Source: Bacillota bacterium (GTDB lineage Bacteria > Bacillota > Clostridia > Saccharofermentanales > DTU023). Taken from it: a DNA stretch of 64,000 nt. The notes under the pieces were generated by a model. The model worked only from the letters and a program-made list of their open reading frames with translations. It was not told the origin of the DNA and searched no databases. The stretch covers positions 65,225 through 129,224 of the forward strand of contig JAKPXB010000043.1 in assembly GCA_029570375.1 (NCBI GenBank), written 5' to 3'. Positions 29,846 to 39,002 of this stretch are shown piece by piece (the first letter of the stretch is position 1; the number at the start of each line of letters is the position of its first letter). A program made the position numbers and the translations under genes.

Positions 29846-31228
29846 CTAAATCTTCAGTCTCTTTTCATTCAGCGCTTTGATTTCTTCTTCAATTTTGAAA
29901 CCGCGCACGACAAAGAACATCGCGACACCGAAAAGCATCGGGACAACGCCGATAAGGGCGTTGAGTGTGGTGATGACAGCCGGGGGCTGTATGGTGAGTT
30001 CCGCGTTATAGCCGGCAGCGGCGAGCGTCACGCCGATCAGCCATGTGACCAGTGACTGAGCGAGCTTCGCGGCGAGGTTGTCGACGGTTGACACCATGCT
30101 GTCGAGCCGGCGGCCTTCCTTCGACTCGATGAGATCGACGATATTGTTGCGGTTCGTATTGAACATAACAAACGTGATCGCGACGCCGACGGCGACGCCG
30201 GCCGCGTTGACGAACATCGCGATTCTGTTCGCCGGCGCGAAAATAAACCATACTTTGCTTATGATGTAGAATACCGCGCCGAACATCATCGTTTTCCGTC
30301 TGCCGAGGCGTTTGTCGATCATGCTGACAAAGACGCTCATGATCAGCGATACCGCGAGGTAGACCGCCTGAATGCCGGTCGCGGCCGATGTGGAGCCGAG
30401 TACATATGTCGCGTAATAGGTCAGGCTTGTCAGGAGCAGGGTGTTCGAGCACCCGTAACAGATGATGTAGAGCGTGTTGCGTATAAAGGAGTTGCTGCGC
30501 GTGAGCATGCGTACGACTTCTTTGAAAGGAATTCGCTCCTCGTTTTCCTCCGCCTGGTGGACGCGCTCTTTGGTCGTAAAGTAATGAATCGCCGCGCCGA
30601 TGATGCAGATGACGCCCATGACTGAAGCCGTCAGAATAAAACCGCGTTTCGCGCCGTCCGTAAGGTTGCCGGCCGCGTCCATCGCGCCGAAAAGCCGGAG
30701 AAGCGGCAGGCAGGCGAGCGCGCCGATGGCCGTTCCGAGGCACCCGCCGATATTGCGGTAGACATTGAGGCTCCGCCGGTCTTCGTCGCGGTTCGTCGCC
30801 ACGGCGCCCATGCTGTTGTACGGAATCCCGCAGTAGGTGTTCAGCGCTTCAAAGACGAAATAAATGACCAACGCCGCTGCGACTTTGATCGCTTCCGATC
30901 CTCTGAATGCCGCGAAGAGAAGGACGATCGAAAAAGCCCACGGCACAGAGGTAAGGATATAGGGGCGGATTTTCTCACCGCTCTTAAAGGTATGATTGAG
31001 AGCGGCGTAGCCGATCAGGGGGTCGTTGACCGCGTCCCAGATCGTGCCGATCGCGAAAACCGTTCCCGCCAGCCCGATGCCGATACCCAGCACGTTGGTC
31101 AGGAAGAACAGGTAGTAAAGACTTTTAAACTGATAGACGATGTTGTTGGACGCCGAAAAAGCCGCGAATCCTGCCTTTTCTCTGAAGGGCATCTTAGGTG
31201 TGATCGCCGTGTAATGCTTCTCGCTCAT
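29846..31228 (-). CDS. MFS/GPH-family sugar:cation symporter
   Basis: 460 aa 12-TM; EKAGFAAFSASNNIVYQF...IGTIWDAVNDPLIGY. Confidence 0.88.
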   Translation of the reverse strand: MSEKHYTAITPKMPFREKAGFAAFSASNNIVYQFKSLYYLFFLTNVLGIGIGLAGTVFAIGTIWDAVNDPLIGYAALNHTFKSGEKIRPYILTSVPWAFSIVLLFAAFRGSEAIKVAAALVIYFVFEALNTYCGIPYNSMGAVATNRDEDRRSLNVYRNIGGCLGTAIGALACLPLLRLFGAMDAAGNLTDGAKRGFILTASVMGVICIIGAAIHYFTTKERVHQAEENEERIPFKEVVRMLTRSNSFIRNTLYIICYGCSNTLLLTSLTYYATYVLGSTSAATGIQAVYLAVSLIMSVFVSMIDKRLGRRKTMMFGAVFYIISKVWFIFAPANRIAMFVNAAGVAVGVAITFVMFNTNRNNIVDLIESKEGRRLDSMVSTVDNLAAKLAQSLVTWLIGVTLAAAGYNAELTIQPPAVITTLNALIGVVPMLFGVAMFFVVRGFKIEEEIKALNEKRLKI

Positions 31229-31342
31229 ACGTTTCCGGCCTCCATTCCGGCGCTCTTCGGTGCTGCTCCCGCGTGATGTTTCCTGTTCATGCTGATCCTG
31301 TCGCGGTTCCTGTTATCGGAGCCGCATGGCGATGCTTCCCGC

Positions 31343-32317
31343 TCAAACGTTTCCGGCCTCCTGCGCCGCGATCTCCGTGAGACGTTCCCGCAGGAGCCGC
31401 TTGAACTTCTCCGGTTCGTCATTCATCGGGTTGTGCCCGGAATCCTCGAACCAGACCAGCTCTTTTCGCGGCGCTTCGATCATGTCGTACCAGTCCTGAA
31501 CCAGCACCGACGGCGTGTTCATGTCGTGTCTGCCGTCGAAAATAAAGAACGGAACGGTGAATACCGTGTGCGTTTCGGGGAATTTGACATGACCAACTTC
31601 ATGCCACATGGCGGAGAGAACTCTTTTATAGCCTCTGGCAAGTCCGTAGAGGTCACGGAGGGAGTATTCCCGGGACTTGATGATTGGAACGATCATCGCC
31701 CGAAAATAACTGCGCTTCGCTTTGTCACGGGAATAACCGCCGTACTTCATCATGATGCGCCTCTGTATCATCATTCCGCTAAAGCCGCCGCGGTATTCTC
31801 CCATTTTCGGCGGCCCGATCTGCTCAAGTTTGTCAATCGACTTCTGATCACCTGCTTCACGCGCCGCGTCGAGTGCGAATTCATAGCTGATTTTCTCGTT
31901 TAACTCGCCGTCTACAACCTGACCGAAACCGACCGCCGCCGCGAGATGCTCCGGATAATCTCTCGCGAGCATCGTCAGGAGCTGGCTTCCCCAGCTGCCG
32001 CCGATCACGAAGATCTTTTTCTTATGAAAGCGCTCGCACAGCCATGCGGCGAGATCGGCCGCGTCTTTTGTCAGCTGTGCCGCCGTGAGTGTCTCTCTCC
32101 TGACGCCGTAATACGACCCGCCCGTCCCACGCTGATCCCATGTCGCGAGTGTAAACGTATCAGTCAGGTCAATATGATCTCTTAAAAGCGAATGGCGGTT
32201 GCAGACGCCCGGTCCGCCGTGAAGAAACAGCAGCACCGGCTTCTTTTCATCCTGTGTCACAACGTGAATTCGCTGTCTGACTCCGTTTAATTCGATTCTT
32301 ATCTTGATGTCGGTCAT
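31343..32317 (-). CDS. Alpha/beta hydrolase (proline iminopeptidase-like)
   Basis: LFLHGGPG, DQRGTGGS, GGSWGSQL motifs. Confidence 0.9.
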   Translation of the reverse strand: MTDIKIRIELNGVRQRIHVVTQDEKKPVLLFLHGGPGVCNRHSLLRDHIDLTDTFTLATWDQRGTGGSYYGVRRETLTAAQLTKDAADLAAWLCERFHKKKIFVIGGSWGSQLLTMLARDYPEHLAAAVGFGQVVDGELNEKISYEFALDAAREAGDQKSIDKLEQIGPPKMGEYRGGFSGMMIQRRIMMKYGGYSRDKAKRSYFRAMIVPIIKSREYSLRDLYGLARGYKRVLSAMWHEVGHVKFPETHTVFTVPFFIFDGRHDMNTPSVLVQDWYDMIEAPRKELVWFEDSGHNPMNDEPEKFKRLLRERLTEIAAQEAGNV

Positions 32318-32866
32318 GAAAGTCTCCTCTCAAACGCTTCGCGAGGAATCGGCGCGTCTCTTGCCGGATGAGAAAATGAGAACGCTCTTTCCATGTCCGG
32401 TGATGATCGGCGATCGATAGAATCAGTATACACATTTTCAAAAAAAGCGCGCTGTTTTTCAGGCAGAAAAAAGACTCCCGGCCTCCCGTCCGGACGAAAA
32501 GAAAAAACGCGCCGAAAGGAGATCGTAGTTTCCCATGCGAAAGCGGCGCCAGACGGAGATCAGCATGTTCCGTACGTCCGCTGTTCGTATTATGATTCAA
32601 TGCGATTAAGAGCATCCGTTGTTCCCGTCCGCGGCGGTACACCGTCGGAGTCTCTCCTTCGCGCTTGAAATCGATCCCTTCGCGCCCAATGTCTCCTTTC
32701 TGTTCTATCATCCGGTCTTCATGCTGCTTCTTCTGGCATCCCAGATTCTTGCGATCTACGTTCCGGCGCGCGGTTCCCGAAAGGGTGCTATTCTGTCGGT
32801 CCCCGGACGTGCGTTGCGCTCCCGGTAAGCCGCCTTATAAAAATGCTTGTAAAGATACCGGACTCG

Positions 32867-32895
32867 TTGACAACAGGGGCGTTCCTCGGTAAACT
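32867..32895 (+). promoter_or_regulatory. Likely promoter of tRNA-Ser
   Basis: TTGACA (32867-32872), 17 bp, TAAACT (32890-32895), tRNA starts 32917. Confidence 0.6.
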
Positions 32896-32916
32896 GACTT
32901 CGCCTGTTTCGGACAC

Positions 32917-33007
32917 GGAGAGATGGTCGAGATGGATGAAGGCACCGGTCTTGAAAACCGGCGAGGATGCAAGTCCTCCGCGGGTTCGAATCCCGCTCTC
33001 TCCGCCA
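32917..33007 (+). tRNA. tRNA-Ser(UGA) with encoded CCA; probable prophage attachment site at its 3' end
   Basis: GGAGAGATGG...CCGGT-CTTGAAA-ACCGG anticodon arm, GCGGGTTCGAATCCCGC T-arm, CTCTCCGCCA. Confidence 0.97.
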
Positions 33008-33027
33008 TAACCTTTGAAAGAAAATGA

Positions 33028-33063
33028 CAAAACCCCTGAAAAGCAATGATATCAGGGGTTTTG
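33028..33063. terminator. Bidirectional terminator between tRNA-Ser and prophage
   Basis: CAAAACCCCTGA-N12-TCAGGGGTTTTG, 12-bp arms. Confidence 0.75.
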
Positions 33064-33167
33064 CATTTCTTAAAAAATGTTAAACCTTGCTCGAAGAATG
33101 AAATAATGACACACAAAACGACACACAAACAATCCCCCGGCACACTCGCAAGGGGAGAGCAGAAAAG

Positions 33168-33416
33168 TTATTTTTTTAAAGCCGATGCACCTGCGTCGTA
33201 GACACCGGACGCGGCTGCTCCATATACCACCCCGCTGACAATGTAGTTGAGCCAATCCATAGAGGTCACTGCCGGATAGACAGCTGCGTAAATAACGCCA
33301 AGCACACCGCCGACAGCGACTGCGATGAAGGGTAGCCAGCGAGAATCAAGCTCTGCTTTTTTGATCAGTTCGACAGTAATGATTGTCAAAGGGATAATAA
33401 AAAGATTCCAGTCCAT
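33168..33416 (-). CDS. Phage holin
   Basis: MDWNLFIIPLTIITVELIKK..., TM segments, adjacent to endolysin. Confidence 0.8.
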   Translation of the reverse strand: MDWNLFIIPLTIITVELIKKAELDSRWLPFIAVAVGGVLGVIYAAVYPAVTSMDWLNYIVSGVVYGAAASGVYDAGASALKK

Positions 33417-33417
33417 G

Positions 33418-33843
33418 TTAAGTATTTCCTTTCTGTTCTGCCTCCACAATGGGAAGGGATTTTAGTGCCTGCATTTTGTCAGCCATGCCATGATTGCCGC
33501 TCATTTCTGAATAGGCCTCGTAGAGCATTGCGGCGCGCTCGCGCTCTGAGAGTGCACATTTCCCTGCACGAATATTTCTCGCACAGATCTTGTCTAACTC
33601 GATACGAATAATCGCCAAAAGCCCCTTTTTTAACGATTCAATATCTTCGTGTAGCGTTTCCCTATCTTCGATACTGGCTTGAATTTGTTTGCCTTGTTCA
33701 GAGTTGGTCGTTTCAGCGGATTTCAGCGCTTTGTAATACTTCTGAATCAATATAAAGAGAGGTGTTGCCGTTGCCACCACAAGGCCTATGAATTTCAGCC
33801 ACCACACAAGGCTATCAAGATTTACAAATTTATCAGCGACCAT
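33418..33843 (-). CDS. Phage membrane-anchored protein of lysis module
   Basis: N-terminal TM and coiled coil, between holin and endolysin. Confidence 0.55.
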   Translation of the reverse strand: MVADKFVNLDSLVWWLKFIGLVVATATPLFILIQKYYKALKSAETTNSEQGKQIQASIEDRETLHEDIESLKKGLLAIIRIELDKICARNIRAGKCALSERERAAMLYEAYSEMSGNHGMADKMQALKSLPIVEAEQKGNT

Positions 33844-33849
33844 CGCACA

Positions 33850-34905
33850 CTACCCCTTAAACACTAGCGGCCAAGTCTGAGACCCCACAACGCCATCAAC
33901 AACCAGCCCCTTAGCTTTTTGGAGTGCCTTGACAGCGCTCTCTGTAACTGCGCCAAAGTCGCCGTCGATATCAATCACGTCATAGCCTTGCGCCATGAGC
34001 GCCACCTGCAAGACTTCGACCAGCACGCCCTTTGAGCCTTTAGATAGCGTGTGCGCTCGCGCCCAAGCGTCTACTTTGTTCGACGACTCCGGCTGTTCCG
34101 GATCCTCGAAGATGCGCACCCAGCCGGCACCGGACTTGAGTCGACCGAAGGCACCCTGCTTTTCAACGATGGTGTACTTCGTCGAGATCTTGACACTCCC
34201 GACCTGCTTGCTGGTGGATGCGGCCGCATAGATCGGTGTTCCGCGCTCGAGTCGGACTTTCACATTCATTTCACTTTCCTCTTTCTTTGGCGGTAACGAG
34301 TCTTGCGCCATTGCGTGCTTTACGTCAGCGCGGAAGGTGTCCATCGTGCATGGCAGCTGTAGCTGTCGCCACAAATGCTCCGGGTCTCCGTGATTCGACG
34401 CCACGCCTGCTTTGGCGCCCTCCGCATGAGAAATCACGGCAAGGTGGTTTTTTCCTTTGATCTTCGCCGTCGGATCAATGCCGTGGCGCTTGCAGATGTC
34501 CGCAAAGAGCTCGACTGTCGTCCAATAATTGCGCTTGACGTAGTCTCGCGCCGCTTCAAGGTCGGATGGATCGACAGTAAATCTCCCGCCTCTGCCGTAT
34601 TTCAGGCTTCTCGGCTCGGCCATTTCGACCTGGATCATGTAGTTGTTCGCGTTGCCGTTCCGCCCGCTCCCCGACGTCCACGGGCGCTTTGTTTCCGGTA
34701 GCGTCTGGATCGCGAGCCCGGGTTCTGTTACGTATGTTGCGCAGACTCGCGCAGTCGGGCGATTCCATCGCTCCGCCCAATTGTCAGCCGATGATTGAGA
34801 GCAACCCACAGAGTGGAGCATGACGCCGAGTTGCCCTTGCATCTTCCGCGGGTCGTTGTAGCACGGAGACTTGACCGCGTGCTTGATTTTTAGTGTGTAT
34901 GCCAT
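33850..34905 (-). CDS. Endolysin: amidase-like domain + SH3-like + peptidoglycan-binding domain
   Basis: GVMLHSVGCSQ...; C-term GDFGAVTESAVKALQKAKGLVVDGVVGSQTW PG_binding_1. Confidence 0.88.
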   Translation of the reverse strand: MAYTLKIKHAVKSPCYNDPRKMQGQLGVMLHSVGCSQSSADNWAERWNRPTARVCATYVTEPGLAIQTLPETKRPWTSGSGRNGNANNYMIQVEMAEPRSLKYGRGGRFTVDPSDLEAARDYVKRNYWTTVELFADICKRHGIDPTAKIKGKNHLAVISHAEGAKAGVASNHGDPEHLWRQLQLPCTMDTFRADVKHAMAQDSLPPKKEESEMNVKVRLERGTPIYAAASTSKQVGSVKISTKYTIVEKQGAFGRLKSGAGWVRIFEDPEQPESSNKVDAWARAHTLSKGSKGVLVEVLQVALMAQGYDVIDIDGDFGAVTESAVKALQKAKGLVVDGVVGSQTWPLVFKG

Positions 34906-34986
34906 TCATTTTCCTCACTTTCAAGTCAACATAAAAAACCGGCTTTTGCCGGCTATAATTAAATTAATAGTCCTCTAGGTAGGTAG

Positions 34987-35508
34987 CTACGTTCCCTGCT
35001 TCCACGCTCCGCTTGTACGTGCATAGACGAGCCCTTGCTTCCATACACCGCCTGTGCGGACATAGACGAGCCCTTGCTTCCATGTACCGCCCGTGCGGAC
35101 TTGCACGCCACGAGGGATATCGGTAAGCGGCAAAGTCACAGACACCTCCGTGCGACCGGGTCCTGCATGCGAAATATAATTGAGCTTGGCGGTTGCCGTG
35201 ATTGTTTTCGTTCCGTCTGCGTTATGTGCAACAGTAGAAGTCCCTGAAACGACCGCCTGTTCACGCGGGCTCCCGGACGGTCTGAAGTCGTATGTGACAT
35301 ACGATTTTTTCTGTTGAACACCGTCAATCAGAACCTCAACAGAAAGGTCATTTGCCCAGGTGTAATAGTACGTGTACTTTGCATTTTTGAGATAGCCGCG
35401 CCACGATACGACGCTCGTATTAGTTGCGATGTCATAAGATGCCTCATTCGCTTCTATCCATAGATAGATGACACTGATGTTAGGTGACTTGACGCTGTTG
35501 CTTGCCAT
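34987..35508 (-). CDS. Phage tail protein with C-terminal WKQG repeats
   Basis: VRTGGTWKQGLVY / VRTGGVWKQGLVY / ARTSGAWKQGT repeats. Confidence 0.65.
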   Translation of the reverse strand: MASNSVKSPNISVIYLWIEANEASYDIATNTSVVSWRGYLKNAKYTYYYTWANDLSVEVLIDGVQQKKSYVTYDFRPSGSPREQAVVSGTSTVAHNADGTKTITATAKLNYISHAGPGRTEVSVTLPLTDIPRGVQVRTGGTWKQGLVYVRTGGVWKQGLVYARTSGAWKQGT

Positions 35509-35518
35509 GGGAGCCTCC

Positions 35519-36985
35519 TTAGATCACTTTGATCCATATGTCGCCATCCGCCCCGCCCGACGGATTCGATGTGCTGATCGTGATTTTGCGCTTCCGGTCA
35601 GAAGCGAGGGTCGGTTCTTTGCCATCAAGCGTCGCCTGCAAGCTTGTCACGTTTGCAATGGTGTGCGTGTGGCTCACGGCCGCGTAATTGTGCGAGTGCG
35701 AGGCGGGCGCTTTACCATCGAGAGTTGCCTGAAGGTTCGATACATTAGCGATGGTATGTGTGTGTGATGAGGCCGCTTTGCCGTCAAGCGTCGCCTGTAA
35801 ACTTGTTACATTTGCGATGGTGTGCGTGTGTGAGCTGGCAGCGAAGTAGGTGTCGGCCTTCCCGTTAAGCCTTGCGGCGTTGTCAGCCTCACCTGCTTTT
35901 ATGCGCTTCCACGCCGTCCATGTTCCTTCGTACAAGCCTCTTAACCATGTGTGATCTGCGGGATTGTTATATATATGAGCTATCTGTATCGGTCCACTAG
36001 ATCCAATGTTAAGTACCATAAGCGCAAATGCATGGTCGAAGGGTCTATTTGGCATGGTTGCTGCTGTGGCGTTAGACGCACAGTAGTAATAGCCCGGAGC
36101 GGTCAGCGAGTTGAAGTCCGTGTTCGGCGGCACGATTGTGGCGCGCCGCGGCACATCATTGTCGTTTACTTGATTTGCCGTTGACGCCTTGCCGTCAAGC
36201 GTCGCCTGCAAGCTCGTCACGTTCGCAATGGTGTGAGTGTGAGACGTAGCCGCATAATTGTGCGAGTGCGAGGCGGGCGCTTTACCATCGAGAGTTGCCT
36301 GAAGGTTCGATACATTAGCGATGGTATGCGTGTGTGATGTTTTCGCGAAGGCTGTGCTGTCAAGTCCATCGAGCTTGTCGGCGTCTGCCGCCTTGCCGTT
36401 GAGCGGGAGATAACCCTGTGTTGACAGTTGATTAATAATCGCTGTTGCCTGCGAAGCAAAGTCCGAACCGTCAAGGGTGATTAGGCTGTTAATCAGTCCG
36501 CACACAGACGCGTTGAACCGTTCGTCGGTTACGTTCGCATTTTCGATTTTAACTGCGTTTGCCGCAACGGAAACTTTCGCAAGCGAGAGTTCGTAGACGT
36601 TGCTTGAGCGCGTTAAGGCGGGAGGGACAGGAGCAGTTGCCGGTGTTCCCTCTTTGACGGCGACAGTAATCTGACGCTCGGACAGTGATCTGTCAAGGCG
36701 CAAGATCACTCTGTCAATCCGTGGTTGAGACGTCGAAGCGCCTATCGTAAGCGCTTTAATACCGGTGTTGTCGTTTTCAAGCCAGTAAGCATAGCCCTGA
36801 ATAAGCGCTATTCCATAATCGATATTCACGGTCATTCCCGTTCCCGGAGCAGTCACTTTGAGGTTTGTACCGCCGTTTTTTATGCCGTCCGTGAGGAACA
36901 ACCGAAAATATTCTGCAAACTGCTCCGCTTGGTATGTCCGGTCATCACCGACCGAGTCGAAAAATCTTGATTGTTCGAGTGCCAT
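35519..36985 (-). CDS. Tail fibre / receptor-binding protein with HTHTIANV...LQATLDGKA repeats
   Basis: 488 aa repetitive SHTHTIANVSNLQATLDGKAPASHSHNYAA modules. Confidence 0.8.
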   Translation of the reverse strand: MALEQSRFFDSVGDDRTYQAEQFAEYFRLFLTDGIKNGGTNLKVTAPGTGMTVNIDYGIALIQGYAYWLENDNTGIKALTIGASTSQPRIDRVILRLDRSLSERQITVAVKEGTPATAPVPPALTRSSNVYELSLAKVSVAANAVKIENANVTDERFNASVCGLINSLITLDGSDFASQATAIINQLSTQGYLPLNGKAADADKLDGLDSTAFAKTSHTHTIANVSNLQATLDGKAPASHSHNYAATSHTHTIANVTSLQATLDGKASTANQVNDNDVPRRATIVPPNTDFNSLTAPGYYYCASNATAATMPNRPFDHAFALMVLNIGSSGPIQIAHIYNNPADHTWLRGLYEGTWTAWKRIKAGEADNAARLNGKADTYFAASSHTHTIANVTSLQATLDGKAASSHTHTIANVSNLQATLDGKAPASHSHNYAAVSHTHTIANVTSLQATLDGKEPTLASDRKRKITISTSNPSGGADGDIWIKVI

Positions 36986-38103
36986 TATCTGACCACCTCC
37001 GTCTTACGTATTTCGTCGAGAATGTTTTTGTTTCTCTTTCCAAATGTAGGGATGATTTGGACCTTTCCACGCTCGTACACCTCTTTGACTGAGGTGATTT
37101 TCTTTGCCTGTTCAATCCCGAGTTCTTTGGATTGAACGGTTACCACGCTTCCGATATCCCAGTCGATAAGGTATTGAAATGAACTGTTCGGCAACACGGA
37201 GCATGTCAATGTTTCGGATGGTTCCATTTGCGAAAGTCTATATTGCGCCTCGTAAATGAGATCGTTAATATTATCGACGCTTCCGCAGTCTTGCCATGCC
37301 TCGCGGCGCTCGTAGCCTGCCAACGCCGCATCGTCCGGCGAGCGTGAGACGGCCTGAATCAGTCTGTTTTCATCTTCTCCCGCACCTCCGGCATAAGCGA
37401 CCGTCACATCGCGAGTGACATCCTGCCGGTACTCGATATTTTCAATATTTTCAAAATCAACCGACATGATAACCGGATGCTCCGATCCTGCCGTTTGGAT
37501 ACGCTCAGGAATGACATCAAAAACGAATCGCTCATCGGTGAGTTGAGCGGTGACGGTGTAACCCATTCCCGTGTATTCACCGATGTCACGCAGTGTTTCA
37601 TCAAGTCGCTTGAATCGCTCGCTCCATACGGCACGCATCCCGCGCCCGAGGTACGGCGCCATGTTTAATGCCGGAAAAGCTCTGTTTGATTCGCTCGGAT
37701 TAACGGCATGTTTTTCGACGTAATGCCGCATGATCTCCTCTGCTGTTGCGTCACCTTGGTCAGGAAACCTGTCCCAACCGAAAAAGTGTGTGTCATCTTT
37801 CCGGTCAGGAATTATAACACGCTGTGAGAAAATGCCTTTTAGCTCGTGCCCCGTCACCATCAGACTCAGATGATCGTCCTCCGTCATCCGCACACCGGTA
37901 ATCTCCCAGATGCGCTTTTCGTCGATCATGACGAGGTTGCCGATCTGAAGTGCGTTTGAGCCTTGATCTTTCAAGCCGATATGCAGTTCAAGTTTGCCGA
38001 CTTCCCAGAGTGAGCGCTCGCCTTGAAAGCTCGTGTACGTGTCGATCACAGCAAGGAGGTTAAATGCCTTATCGATGATCTTAAGTTCCGGATACTGTAG
38101 CAT
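36985..38103 (-). CDS. Siphovirus Gp37-like tail protein
   Basis: 372 aa, between Dit-like and fibre genes; LKIIDKAFNLLAVIDTYTSFQGERSLWEVGKLELHI. Confidence 0.7.
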   Translation of the reverse strand: MLQYPELKIIDKAFNLLAVIDTYTSFQGERSLWEVGKLELHIGLKDQGSNALQIGNLVMIDEKRIWEITGVRMTEDDHLSLMVTGHELKGIFSQRVIIPDRKDDTHFFGWDRFPDQGDATAEEIMRHYVEKHAVNPSESNRAFPALNMAPYLGRGMRAVWSERFKRLDETLRDIGEYTGMGYTVTAQLTDERFVFDVIPERIQTAGSEHPVIMSVDFENIENIEYRQDVTRDVTVAYAGGAGEDENRLIQAVSRSPDDAALAGYERREAWQDCGSVDNINDLIYEAQYRLSQMEPSETLTCSVLPNSSFQYLIDWDIGSVVTVQSKELGIEQAKKITSVKEVYERGKVQIIPTFGKRNKNILDEIRKTEVVR

Positions 38104-38996
38104 TAGACACCTCCAAAGCGAGAGAACGTCCGGATGATGACGGTTGCCGTTGTGGTGTCATCGCCGGATGAGTACGACAATTCATTTGGGCCGGGCTGTA
38201 ATTGAAACCAGGTCGATTGAGGGTCGATTGCCCCGACCGCATTTTCAATCGTTCCGGTCGCTCTGACGATTGTGGCAAGCTTAGCCCCGCGCTCCGTGCT
38301 AATCGTCAAACGGTCGCCTGCGGCGAGCTCACGGTTGACGGCCAGGAACTCACCTGTCTTCACAAGCTCAATTCTCGGCCTTGTAGCGGTTCCTGTTATT
38401 TCAACGTGAATGGGAGCTTGAACATCCCCGTCGTTGACGATTGTTGCCACATAGCCTCGCGATCCGAACCGGATGCCGGGAGTCAATTGATTTACAGCAG
38501 GGATATTCAACGGGAACTTAAACCCTCCTGACAAATAGGCGAGCCGATTAACTGTCGCCGTTTCAGTACGCCACGCCGGATCCGGACAATAGAAAACGAT
38601 CTGCATCGGGAAATAATTTCTTAAGCGTCGACCGTTTTCACGCGGACCCTGCCGGACGACGGCCGGTATCCACCAACGTCCATAATCGTTTTCATAGAAC
38701 AGCTTGCCCTTTTCCCCTGACCGGTTTAAGGCGCTCCCAAGGATGCGAATCAATTTTGATCGATTCTCGTACATGGAACGCCTTTCATCACCGTAGACGT
38801 GGAGATTGAGTGTGACCTCGCGATCGTTAAGTCGTAATCCGTAGTACAGCGCGCCGTCCATACCCGCAGGCGTTTGAATGTTGGACGTCACGTCAACCGC
38901 GCCAATGCCGGACACACTCTCAAAGATGTATGGCGGGACAAAAGGCGAGACTTCAACAACCTCTCCTCTCGGATTTATGTATCTGATTTTTTGCAT
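38103..38996 (-). CDS. Distal tail (Dit) family protein
   Basis: 297 aa, between tape measure and Gp37-like gene. Confidence 0.75.
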   Translation of the reverse strand: MQKIRYINPRGEVVEVSPFVPPYIFESVSGIGAVDVTSNIQTPAGMDGALYYGLRLNDREVTLNLHVYGDERRSMYENRSKLIRILGSALNRSGEKGKLFYENDYGRWWIPAVVRQGPRENGRRLRNYFPMQIVFYCPDPAWRTETATVNRLAYLSGGFKFPLNIPAVNQLTPGIRFGSRGYVATIVNDGDVQAPIHVEITGTATRPRIELVKTGEFLAVNRELAAGDRLTISTERGAKLATIVRATGTIENAVGAIDPQSTWFQLQPGPNELSYSSGDDTTTATVIIRTFSRFGGV

Positions 38997-39002
38997 AACT
39001 CT

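Noticed and set aside
31225-31422. 65-aa ORF ending MEAGNV, matching the hydrolase C-terminus
   Set aside because: Only a ~15-bp repeated GAGGCCGGAAACGT sequence serving as the leader of the MFS gene; too short to support a gene or element.
32756-33143. Minus-strand ORFs across the tRNA (WRRERDSNPR..., AERAGFEPAEDL...)
   Set aside because: These are classic spurious translations antisense to a tRNA-Ser gene.
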